64,000 nucleotides of DNA from JAXHLG01 sp034522495 (GTDB lineage: Bacteria > Patescibacteriota > Minisyncoccia > Moranbacterales > DUUL01). Under the pieces are notes generated by a model. That model was not told the origin of the DNA and searched no databases. It saw nothing but the letters and a program-made list of their open reading frames with translations. The stretch is from contig JAXHLG010000002.1 of assembly GCA_034522495.1 (NCBI GenBank), positions 558,001-622,000 of the forward strand. The letters are read 5' to 3'. Each line of letters starts with the position of its first letter. Position 1 is the stretch's first letter. The position numbers and the translations under genes are program-made. This document shows, in pieces, positions 9,168 to 15,855 of the stretch.

Positions 9168-9698
9168 GCGCGCTAAGCGCGAGATTGAAAGTGAAAAGTT
9201 GAAAGTGTGAAAGTCTGTAAAGTGAAACGCGTTGTTCTATTGTTAAATGGCTTCATTGCTGATACAAATGGCATAAACCAATAGAAACTTATTGAAATTA
9301 AGAAATGAATGGACCGGGCCGAAGGCCCGCTCCAGCATAGTGAAACTCAAATGTCAAATCTCCCACCGCAAAGCGGGGTCCCGCTTTCATTAAAATAAAA
9401 AAAAGTAGCGGGAAAAAGTCCCACCGCTTTGCGGGGTCCCGCTTTCAACTTACAATAATTAAGGTAGCGGGAAAAACCACAGCTAAAAGCTAAAAACTGA
9501 AATAGATTTAAGATGTAGGATTTATGATTTAAGAAATTATACTCATCCACTTGCAAAATTAGGAGATTGATAGAAATTCATTGAAATCAATTGAAAAAAC
9601 AACAAGTTTCCATTGGTTTATGTGTTTTTACCATTAAGATATTGGGTTTTGAGTTGTGGCTTTGCGCTTTGACTTTTGCGCTTTGAGTTTTGAACAGT

Positions 9699-9728
9699 TT
9701 GTGTATTTACAATCTCTTACTGTATACT
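9699..9728 (+). promoter_or_regulatory. Probable uvrC promoter giving a near-leaderless mRNA
   Basis: TTGTGT (9699-9704), an 18-bp spacer and TATACT (9723-9728). The -10 box ends only 10 bases before the uvrC ATG at 9739, so transcription would start at or next to the start codon. Confidence 0.5.
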
Positions 9729-9738
9729 TAACAAGACT

Positions 9739-10971
9739 ATGAAACTGAATGATCTAAAAAAGATTAATTTGCCGGATTCACCTGGTGTCTACATTTTCCG
9801 CGGGGCGAGGCGGGGGATTTTGTATATCGGCCGGGCGACTTCTTTGAGGAGCCGGGTGAAGAGCTATTTTGCGCCTGACATCAGAGAAAAAAGAGGGCCT
9901 GCCATTGAAGAAATGGCAGAGAAAGCTAAGACGCTGGATTTTATTGAAACGGACTCGGTTCTGGAGGCGATTGTCCTGGAAGCGGAAATGATCAAGAAAC
10001 ATCGGCCGCCGTATAATGTCAAAGAAAAAGACGACAAGAGTTTTAATTTTGTCATTATCACTAAAGAAAATTACCCCCGAGTCTTGGTGGTAAGAGGGAA
10101 GGAATTAGAGAAAAAATTCTCCACCAAAGAGGTTAAATATAAATTCGGTCCTTTTCCTCAAGGAAGGTTGTTGAAAGACGCTATGAGAATTGTCAGAAAG
10201 ATTTTTTCTTTTCGGGATAAATGCGTTCCCTTGGAAGAATTGAAGGATCAATCCAAGGCCAGGTCGTGCTTTAATCGCCAGATTAGGCTTTGCCCGGGGA
10301 TGTGCTCGGGGGAGGTTAACAAAAAGGATTACAACCGGATTATCCAGCATATTCGGCTGTTTTTTCAGGGCAAAAAGAAGTTTTTGTTACGGAAATTGAA
10401 AAAAGAAATGAGGGAATATATAAAAAATCAAGAATTTGAAAAAGCCGAAAGCGTCAAGAGAACCATGTTTGCCCTGGAACATATTGCCGATGTTTCCTTG
10501 ATGAAAAATGACAACGACAGCCAAAGAGGCTTCAAAATAGAAGGATACGATATTTCCCATCTAAGCGGCACAGAAGTGGTGGGAGTGATGGTTTCGATCA
10601 AGGGAGGCGAGTTGGACAAAGACATGTATCGCAAATTCAAAATCAAAAAGGCAAGCCCTGGAGACGACAGCGCTTGCCTGCGGGAAGTCTTGGAAAGGCG
10701 GTTGAAACACGGGGAGTGGGAATTGCCTGATCTGATTGTCTTCGATGGCGGCATAATTCAGCGCAACGCCGCTTTGTTTGTTTTGGAAAAATTTGATTTA
10801 AGTATTCCCGTAGCGGGAGTGGTCAAAGACAAAAACCATAAGCCGAAAGACATTGTCGGTGATTTGCAGATAAAAGAGAAGCACAAAAAAGAAATTTTGC
10901 TGGCTGACTCTGAAGCGCATCGGTTTGCGGTGGAGTTTCAGAAGAAGAGAAGGAGGATCAAGTCATCTTAA
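9739..10971 (+). CDS. uvrC: Excinuclease ABC subunit UvrC, short form (410 aa)
   Basis: UvrC makes the dual incision in nucleotide excision repair. The N-terminal GIY-YIG nuclease is clear (GVYIF ... ILYIG), and a UVR-like segment (EYIKNQEFEKAESVKRTM) would meet UvrB. The RNase H-like nuclease shows YDISH, LIVFDGG and a C-terminal SEAHRFAVEF with the expected acidic and histidine residues. The protein stops straight after this domain. The tandem helix-hairpin-helix DNA-binding domain of standard UvrC (about 600 residues) is missing, and the stop lies in clean coding sequence with no sign of a frameshift. The gene is bracketed by two nearly identical repeats of about 187 bp. Confidence 0.95.
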   Translation: MKLNDLKKINLPDSPGVYIFRGARRGILYIGRATSLRSRVKSYFAPDIREKRGPAIEEMAEKAKTLDFIETDSVLEAIVLEAEMIKKHRPPYNVKEKDDKSFNFVIITKENYPRVLVVRGKELEKKFSTKEVKYKFGPFPQGRLLKDAMRIVRKIFSFRDKCVPLEELKDQSKARSCFNRQIRLCPGMCSGEVNKKDYNRIIQHIRLFFQGKKKFLLRKLKKEMREYIKNQEFEKAESVKRTMFALEHIADVSLMKNDNDSQRGFKIEGYDISHLSGTEVVGVMVSIKGGELDKDMYRKFKIKKASPGDDSACLREVLERRLKHGEWELPDLIVFDGGIIQRNAALFVLEKFDLSIPVAGVVKDKNHKPKDIVGDLQIKEKHKKEILLADSEAHRFAVEFQKKRRRIKSS

Positions 10972-11010
10972 CATCTTAACATTTAAACATATAAACATTC
11001 ATTTTATTAT

Positions 11011-11095
11011 TGCTGGAGCGACCCTCCCGGGTCGGTTCATCGGTTTTCTTGCTAAACTCCGAATCCATGAACCGGGCCGGAGGCCCGCTCCAGCA
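11011..11095. repeat. Fold-back repeat with TGCTGGAGCG ends
   Basis: The terminal inverted repeats are TGCTGGAGCG and CGCTCCAGCA, with inner pairing of GGTCGGTTCAT and ATGAACCGG. Other copies are at 12460-12538 and 14803-14888, and a partial copy is at about 9313-9336. Confidence 0.75.
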
Positions 11096-11230
11096 TAGTG
11101 AATCTCAAAAGTCAAATCTCCCACCGCAAAGCGGGGTCCCGCTTTCATTAAAATAAAAAAGGTAGCGGGAAAAAGTCCCACCGCTTTGCGGGGTCCCGCT
11201 TTCAACTTACAATAATTAAGGTAGCGGGAA

Positions 11231-11484
11231 AAACCACAGCTAAAAGCTAAAAACTGTAAAGGAAATTGAGAAAGTTATATTAATAAGGATACAAGGATAC
11301 AAGGGTACAAACAAATTCAAAATTCCAATAACCAAACAGTTTGTATCTTTTAATTTGGTGATTGTATCTTACTTGTGTCCTTGTCTCTTGTGTCCTTGTG
11401 TCCTTTTCTTTTCATTATTTTGACATTTGCCTGCCTGGCGTCAGATAGGGATTTAAGGTGTAGGTTTTTGCGCTGTGGCTTTGA
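11231..11484 (+). repeat. Long dispersed fold-back repeat, copy 1
   Basis: The outer arms read CCACAGCTAAAAGC and GCTGTGGCTTTG, and the inner arms AAGGATACAAGG and CCTTGTGTCCTT. A near-identical direct copy is at 12574-12835; inverted copies are at about 17731-17963 and 48328-48529. Confidence 0.8.
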
Positions 11485-11601
11485 CTTTTAACTTTTGCGT
11501 TTTGACTTTTTTCTTCGTTCTCTTGAAAAATTATGAAATGATGTTATTTTTGACTCAGGAGGTTTTGGTTCCTTTTAGTCAATATTACAATAGGAGGAGC
11601 T

Positions 11602-11904
11602 ATGTTTTGGAAAAATGCTAATTGGGCGGTTTTGCAGAAAAAGGACTTGGGAAATGGCAACAGGTCAATAGACCTGAACAGCGGGTTTGAATCAAGAATT
11701 TGTTCTCCGAGCCCCAAAACCCGGGTAAAAAACATCAACCTCAAACTTAAGCAAATTGAGAAAAAAGGAATCAAAGAAGGCGCGCTGGTGAAAATTCCGG
11801 ATGGAAGAATTTTGGAAGTAACGGGGATTTGCAAGCAAAAAGGAGAATTAATTCTTAAAGATTACAAATTTTTGGTAAATCCGATTTCGGTAGAGGTAGT
11901 TTAA
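11602..11904 (+). CDS. Hypothetical protein, 100 aa
   Basis: Unrecognised. It starts MFWKNANWAVLQKK after a perfect AGGAGG six bases upstream. The N-terminal half is uncharacterised; the C-terminal half (VKIPDGRILEVTGICKQKGELILK) reads like a small beta-barrel, SH3- or KOW-like, but this is only an impression. The following cysteine-rich gene starts 25 bp downstream with its own Shine-Dalgarno, so the two form an operon. The pair is flanked on both sides by the same repeat of about 255 bp. Confidence 0.6.
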   Translation: MFWKNANWAVLQKKDLGNGNRSIDLNSGFESRICSPSPKTRVKNINLKLKQIEKKGIKEGALVKIPDGRILEVTGICKQKGELILKDYKFLVNPISVEVV

Positions 11905-11929
11905 AGCGATGCTTAAAACCGGAGGAATT

Positions 11930-12391
11930 ATGAAATGCGAGATAACTGCAGAAGCTAGAAAAACTTTGGAGTATTGTTTGGTTGTCGAAGGGAATTCTCT
12001 TGTTGCCAAAATCTTAATTCTCTCTTTTGCCAGGAAGGATAAAATTAGTGGGTGCGGCTTTCAACGAGAAGAAATAAAGCTGGGAATTAATAACTGGCTC
12101 AAAAACCGTCAGAATTGCTCTTGCCCTTTGCGCAGTTTTTGCGTTGATCTAGTGGTATATTGCGAAGGAGAAGCATTTATTTGTAGTCAATGCCCTTGCT
12201 TTAAGCAAGAGATCAGCTTGACTGAAGATATAATTGAGGCCTTGCCTGATTATCAGGAAAGAATTGAAATGATCCAAAAAGGTCTTGTCAAGACAGAGTC
12301 TTTGAAAGAAGAAATTTTGGATAACATTGTATGCAAAATTTCTAATCAAAGAAAAAGAAAGTCTCCAGATAAATTGTGGCAAACAGTATAA
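11930..12391 (+). CDS. Hypothetical cysteine-rich protein, 153 aa
   Basis: Unrecognised. I chose the start at 11930 (MKCEITAEARKTLEY) because GGAGG lies 5 bases upstream; the frame is open from 11909 without such a site. Ten or more cysteines occur, including CSCPLRSFC and CSQCPC clusters in the middle third, which suggests a metal centre (zinc or iron-sulfur). The C-terminus is helical and charged. It is the second gene of a two-gene operon that ends at a terminator. Confidence 0.6.
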   Translation: MKCEITAEARKTLEYCLVVEGNSLVAKILILSFARKDKISGCGFQREEIKLGINNWLKNRQNCSCPLRSFCVDLVVYCEGEAFICSQCPCFKQEISLTEDIIEALPDYQERIEMIQKGLVKTESLKEEILDNIVCKISNQRKRKSPDKLWQTV

Positions 12392-12406
12392 AAGTATCAA
12401 TTTAAC

Positions 12407-12434
12407 AAGCCGGCTTATCGAGTCGGCTTTTTTG
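12407..12434 (+). terminator. Rho-independent terminator of the two-gene operon
   Basis: AAGCCGGC pairs with GTCGGCTT (one G-U) around a 7-base loop, followed by a T tract. Confidence 0.85.
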
Positions 12435-12459
12435 TATGCAACTATTTGCGTTTTTTCAA

Positions 12460-12538
12460 TGCTGGAGGGACCGTCGGTTCATTGGTTTTCTTGCTGACCC
12501 CCGAATCCATGGGGCCGGGCCAGAAGTCCGCTCCAGCA
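12460..12538. repeat. Fold-back repeat with TGCTGGAG ends, diverged copy
   Basis: Same family as 11011-11095, with several substitutions and a small deletion in the left arm. Confidence 0.65.
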
Positions 12539-12573
12539 GAATGATTCGTCAGTAGGTTTTTAACTCAAAAGTC

Positions 12574-12835
12574 AAAACCACAGCTAAAAGCTAAAAACTG
12601 TAAAGGAAATTGAGAAAGTTATATTAATAAGGATACAAGGATACAAGGATACAAGGGTACAAACAAATTCAAAATTCCAATAACCAAACAGTTTGTATCT
12701 TTTAATTTGGTGATTGTATTTTACTTGTGTCCTTGTATCTTGTGTCCTTGTGTTCTTTTCTTTTCATGATTCTGTCATTTGCTTGCCTGGCGGCAGACAG
12801 GGATTTAAGGTATAGGTTTTTGCGCTGTGGCTTTG
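12574..12835 (+). repeat. Long dispersed fold-back repeat, copy 2
   Basis: Nearly identical in sequence and direction to 11231-11484, with an extra GGATACAAG unit. With copy 1 it brackets the operon 11602-12391. The rest of the gap to 13154 holds a CCCGCTACC/GCGGG hairpin (about 12840-12893) and low-complexity tttgacttttgcg text; no gene was seen. Confidence 0.8.
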
Positions 12836-13019
12836 CGTTTTTCCCGCTACCTTTTTTATTTTAATGAAAGCGGGACCCCGCAAAGCGGTGGGAGTTTTAA
12901 ACAGTTTGGACTTTGAGCTTGATTTGTCATTTGGACTTTGTCATTTGGATTTAAGGCGTAGGGTTTTGCGCTGTGGCTTTGACTTTTGCGTTTTGCGTTT
13001 TGACTTTTTGATATATGTA

Positions 13020-13047
13020 TTGACAATAAACCTCACGGGTGTATAAT
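13020..13047 (+). promoter_or_regulatory. Strong sigma-70-type promoter of the transglycosylase gene
   Basis: Consensus TTGACA (13020-13025) and consensus TATAAT (13042-13047) are separated by 16 bp. The leader to the gene is about 100 nt. Confidence 0.8.
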
Positions 13048-13154
13048 CGAATTTGTGTTTAAAATACTGAACGATTGAAAAAATCCAAAAATCAAAGATG
13101 TTGACGAGGGGGAGGGGGAATAAAAATTAAATTAAAACTATTCGAAAGGAGGTA

Positions 13155-13961
13155 TTGTTTGGAAAAACATTCTTGTTTTTCTTTTTGTTTTTTATCGTTT
13201 TAATTCCAAAAACAACCCAATCTTTTGAATCCTTAAACTCAAAAGATCTAAAGCAGCCGCCATTCTTGGAGCCGGAAGAAATGAATACCAATCAGAACCA
13301 GAGCCTGCGATCGGAAGTTAAGCTTGCCAGGCTTTTTTTTGCCGGAAAAGCCGAGAAAGAACTGCACTATGAAAGTCCGGAAACAGCGGAAGTGCGGGAG
13401 GCGGCAAATTTCGCCAGCGCCGTCACCGGAGTCAGAAAAGAATTCTTGATGGGAATGCTGGTGGTGGAATCCGACCTGGGGCGCAACGTTGGCAAGTGTA
13501 CTTACGGCGAAGTAGAAAAAGGAGCCTATCGGTCTTATCGTCAAGGCAGGCTCAGCCAAGGGGCTTGGCTTACTTTTCTGAAAAGAAAAGAAACCATTAA
13601 AAGGATAGCCGGCGATTTGGGCTATCGATACAGGGACTTGAAAGTTTCTTGCAACCCTTCCCGTTACTCCGGCACTGGGGGAGCCATGGGCGTGGGGCAG
13701 TTTATGCCCGACACCTGGCTGGAATATCATGACCGGGTTGGCCGCATCGTAGGGAAAGACAATCCGGATCCCTGGAATTTGACCGACGGAGTGATGGCTA
13801 TGGCGGTAAAGCTCTCCGATGTCCCGGGAGTGACCAGGCATAATCGCTACGCCGAAAAAAATGCGGCCAAGATCTATCTTTCCGGAGGCACTTCTTGGCG
13901 CTACAACTGGTATGCCAACAGGATTCAGTATTGGGCCAGGAATTATCATCGGGTGATGTAG
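13155..13961 (+). CDS. Secreted lytic murein transglycosylase, MltB/SLT-like
   Basis: Predicted to cleave peptidoglycan glycan strands, leaving 1,6-anhydro ends, outside the membrane. A hydrophobic N-terminal segment (residues 4-18) looks like a signal peptide or anchor. The catalytic glutamate is probably E105 in VVESDLGRN. The segment GAMGVGQFMPDTW is the family hallmark around the substrate cleft. The start is a TTG with AAAGGAGG only 2 bases upstream, an unusually short spacing; no better in-frame start exists nearby, so the N-terminus is uncertain by a few residues. It has a consensus promoter and stands alone. The length of 268 residues suits a single catalytic domain. Confidence 0.85.
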   Translation: MFGKTFLFFFLFFIVLIPKTTQSFESLNSKDLKQPPFLEPEEMNTNQNQSLRSEVKLARLFFAGKAEKELHYESPETAEVREAANFASAVTGVRKEFLMGMLVVESDLGRNVGKCTYGEVEKGAYRSYRQGRLSQGAWLTFLKRKETIKRIAGDLGYRYRDLKVSCNPSRYSGTGGAMGVGQFMPDTWLEYHDRVGRIVGKDNPDPWNLTDGVMAMAVKLSDVPGVTRHNRYAEKNAAKIYLSGGTSWRYNWYANRIQYWARNYHRVM

Positions 13962-14512
13962 GGGTCATCTAAACATACAAGCATACGAACATTTAAACAT
14001 TTGAACATTTGAACATACAAACCCCGTAAAATCACTTTGTGAAAACGGGGCAAAGCATTTAAGTAAAAAAAGTCACTGGTCGCTCGTCACCGAAAGTGAG
14101 TCATCAGTCACTATTGAAAAGTCAACGGTCATCTTTCATTGATGATCAGTAAGCATACAATCATTTGAACCTGGACAGTTCTTGTTATTTTGAGCCAGGG
14201 GAGAATCGTGGAGGTTCAGGCGAGGACGCCTGAACCTGACGCGAGGACGCCTGAACCTGAAGCGAGTGTTTTAATTCATTTAAACATACAAACATCTAAG
14301 CGTGGGCTTTAGTGTGTAAGTGTGTAAAGTTTGGAAAGTGAAAAACTGAGTGCAAATGAAGAAAGTGCTGATTCATTTGAACATTTAAACACGGGTTCAG
14401 TCTAATCACTATTGACTGGTCATTAGTCGCTGTTGAGTTAAAAAAAATATATATTAAAATCCGGATTTTAATATATATTTTATTATGGGAAATAAGTATT
14501 TGGAATTTGGGG
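13962..14512. repeat. Intergenic hairpin and repeat block
   Basis: No gene was found. It contains a CCCCGT..ACGGGG mini-hairpin (14022-14049), tandem GGTTCAGGCG-AGGA-CGCCTGAACC hairpins (14213-14260) of a family also found at 20479-20520, and runs of aacatttaaacat text. It ends with a perfect 38-bp AT-rich palindrome at 14444-14481. Confidence 0.65.
14444..14481. repeat. Perfect 38-bp palindrome
   Basis: The two 19-base arms are exactly complementary around a central CCGG. It lies 32 bp upstream of the promoter of the first structured RNA and could act as an operator, a cruciform or a terminator for leftward or rightward transcription. Confidence 0.8.
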
Positions 14513-14541
14513 TTGACAAAATAGTTATTATGTGTTAGGAT
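14513..14541 (+). promoter_or_regulatory. Promoter of structured RNA 1
   Basis: Consensus TTGACA (14513-14518), a 17-bp spacer and TAGGAT (14536-14541). Confidence 0.75.
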
Positions 14542-14547
14542 TTTAAA

Positions 14548-14744
14548 TCATTAAGTCAAAGTTCATTATTCTTTTTTGAAAGCGCGAAGATGGAGGGAAG
14601 GATTTTTTGATAGTTTCGCTTTGGGTTATTATTAGTCAAAAAGAACCCTTAAAGCCTATCAATCTTTTCTTCATCTTTGTTCTTTTGAAGAAGGAATTAT
14701 AATAGTGGCAGGCAATTGCAAAATGCGATTGCCTGCCTTTTTTT
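14548..14744 (+). ncRNA. Structured RNA of about 197 nt, 6S RNA-like rod (candidate)
   Basis: A strong promoter and a strong terminator bound a region without an ORF. The RNA folds as one long rod. An outer stem pairs 14565-14577 with 14687-14703. An asymmetric internal loop follows (14578-14585 opposite 14679-14686). A middle stem of about 18 pairs joins 14586-14604 and 14661-14678 with G-U pairs and one bulge. Next come GATAG/CTATC (14609-14613, 14656-14660) and an apical arm GCTTT-GGGTT pairing with AACCC-AAAGC. Length, rod shape and internal loop resemble 6S RNA, the promoter mimic that binds RNA polymerase. The identity is an inference from architecture only. Confidence 0.6.
14707..14744 (+). 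terminator. Rho-independent terminator of structured RNA 1
   Basis: A 13-bp stem, GGCAGGCAATTGC with GCGATTGCCTGCC (one G-U), a 5-base loop and seven T residues. Confidence 0.92.
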
Positions 14745-14802
14745 ATGCAACATTCATAATAATTGCTTCATAATATACAATTCATAATACATTTTTATTT
14801 AT

Positions 14803-14888
14803 CGCCGGAGCGAACCTCCCGGGTCGGTTAATCGGCTTTCTTGTTAACTCTAGAATCCACGGGACCGGGCCGGAGGCCCGCTCCAGCG
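14803..14888. repeat. Fold-back repeat with TCGCCGGAGCG ends
   Basis: Copy of the family at 11011-11095, here with ends TCGCCGGAGCG and CGCTCCAGCGA. It separates the two structured-RNA units; cataatac-rich low-complexity sequence lies on both sides. Confidence 0.7.
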
Positions 14889-14976
14889 AAGGACAATCCA
14901 CAATACCTGCTTCATGATACATAACACATAACACAACATTCACAATACATAATACACAATTCATAATACATTCTTA

Positions 14977-15005
14977 TTGACTTCCAATTGGAATTAGTGT
15001 ACAAT
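14977..15005 (+). promoter_or_regulatory. Promoter of structured RNA 2
   Basis: TTGACT (14977-14982), a 17-bp spacer and TACAAT (15000-15005). Confidence 0.75.
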
Positions 15006-15011
15006 GCCTTC

Positions 15012-15174
15012 AATAGTTCTTTGCAAAGTTGTTGAGAAAATCGCCGAAAGTCTGGGCGTTTGCGATTTTTGCTTCGGCAGAAATCAAAAACAGCACTCTT
15101 TTCTTCTGACTTTATAAGAAGAAATCTCTCCTTGGAGTGTTGTTTTCTAACGCTCGGACCTTCGGCGATTTTTT
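15012..15174 (+). ncRNA. Structured RNA of about 163 nt, three-way junction (unrecognised class)
   Basis: No ORF. P1 pairs 15037-15060 with 15149-15172 over 24 positions with one mismatch and two G-U pairs. P2 (15064-15072 / 15077-15085) is a 9-bp hairpin closed by the extra-stable C(UUCG)G tetraloop. P3 pairs 15087-15098 with 15135-15146 (12 bp). P4 (15100-15107 / 15117-15124) caps it. P1 runs straight into a U tract, so the closing helix also looks like the terminator. The RNA has its own promoter, and the gene downstream has a separate one (15181-15208), so this is more likely a free small RNA than a leader. I do not recognise the class. Confidence 0.65.
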
Positions 15175-15180
15175 AATGGC

Positions 15181-15208
15181 TTGGCAAATAAAAATAATCA
15201 TATATAAT
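15181..15208 (+). promoter_or_regulatory. Promoter of the 15230 gene
   Basis: TTGGCA (15181-15186), a 16-bp spacer and consensus TATAAT (15203-15208), about 20 bp upstream of the start codon. Confidence 0.7.
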
Positions 15209-15229
15209 GAATAAAAAAAGGAGGTTTGT

Positions 15230-15505
15230 ATGGCAAAATTGCCACCCAATATGGTAAAAGGTGTTTCTGTTCATGCCAAAACGGAGGGCACAAAGAGGAG
15301 CGCACCTATTGTTCCTCCTGGAAAGCTTCGAAGAAAAGTTAAGAAAGGAGTAGCTCGAACGGACAAAACGTATAGAAATAGAATTATTGTTTTTTGGGAG
15401 AATTATGTTTATATTCTGAATTCGAAGTTCAACGTTGTAATAACCATAATGACCAGAAGGGAGTGGGAGGAGCAAAAAAGCGATAGCTGGATACCAGTTA
15501 AATAA
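15230..15505 (+). CDS. Hypothetical basic protein, 91 aa
   Basis: Unrecognised. AAAAAGGAGG precedes the ATG at the proper distance. The first two thirds are strongly basic (KLRRKVKKGVARTDKTYRNR), and the end has a short hydrophobic beta-like stretch (NVVITIMTRREWEEQK). There is no membrane segment. It has its own promoter and a strong terminator, so it is a self-contained unit directly after structured RNA 2. A nucleic-acid-binding role would fit the charge but is not shown. Confidence 0.65.
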   Translation: MAKLPPNMVKGVSVHAKTEGTKRSAPIVPPGKLRRKVKKGVARTDKTYRNRIIVFWENYVYILNSKFNVVITIMTRREWEEQKSDSWIPVK

Positions 15506-15506
15506 C

Positions 15507-15533
15507 AAGGCCGATTAATATCAATCGGCCTTT
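15507..15533 (+). terminator. Rho-independent terminator of the 15230 gene
   Basis: A perfect 10-bp stem, AAGGCCGATT/AATCGGCCTT, with a 6-base loop and a short T tract. Confidence 0.85.
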
Positions 15534-15581
15534 ATTCTTGATTTTTTCCTGATGTTTCGTTATGATATAAACATCAGTATT

Positions 15582-15783
15582 GAAACCACTGAAGAATGTC
15601 ATTCTGAACTTATTTAATTGGCTTTAACGGGCCGTGTCCGCTCCTGGCGGGATTCAGATCTAGGGATTACCAAAAAAGGCTCTGTAAAGAGATTCTGATT
15701 TTTGCCGCTTAAGCGGCACCCCGCTATAGCGGTGGCATTCAGAATGACAAAATTTTCAAAATAATCAATTCTTCAGTGGTTTC
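15582..15783 (-). repeat. Dispersed fold-back repeat with GAAACCACTGAAGAAT ends, inverted copy
   Basis: Perfect 16-base terminal inverted repeats, 202 bp. Copies in the opposite direction are at 22757-22905 (left end decayed), 35271-35464 and 39413-39595. This copy carries a nested GCCGCTTAAGCGGC / CCGCTATAGCGG hairpin pair. The remaining bases to 15855 are a tgataaaa-rich run. Confidence 0.8.
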
Positions 15784-15855
15784 ATGATAAAAGGATAAAA
15801 CGATAAAATGCTAACATGATAAAATGATAATGTGCTAAAATGCTAAAATGAACAC

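Larger units (their letters stand above)
9092..9738. repeat. Intergenic repeat block upstream of uvrC
   Basis: The block holds the right half of the CGCTCCAGCA fold-back family (about 9313-9336) and a double CCCACCGC..GCGGG / GGTAGCGGG hairpin unit (9362-9499). A GAAATTCATTGAAAT family copy is at about 9566-9620, followed by tttgacttttgcg low-complexity text. The segment 9313-9499 recurs almost identically at 11070-11256, so uvrC is bracketed by direct repeats. Confidence 0.75.
10972..11601. repeat. Intergenic repeat block between uvrC and the 11602 gene
   Basis: From left to right: a CGCTCCAGCA fold-back (11011-11095), the double CCCGC/GCGGG hairpin unit (11120-11256), and a 254-bp GGATACAAG fold-back repeat (11231-11484) repeated at 12574-12835. 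A weak promoter-like pair (TTGAAA 11523-11528, TATTTT 11545-11550) precedes the next gene. Confidence 0.75.

Noticed and set aside
12864..13046. 60-aa open frame upstream of the transglycosylase
   Set aside because: It consists of the CCCGC hairpin repeat and low-complexity tttgacttttgcg text, and ends at the promoter.
14213..14260. Tandem hairpins considered as a CRISPR array
   Set aside because: Only two units are present, and the repeat is a self-complementary hairpin with almost no spacer between copies.
15012..15174. GAAAGTCTGGGC in structured RNA 2 resembles the RNase P conserved segment GAAAGUCCGGGC
   Set aside because: The motif lies inside the closing helix, the other RNase P conserved regions are missing, and the RNA is less than half the usual size.
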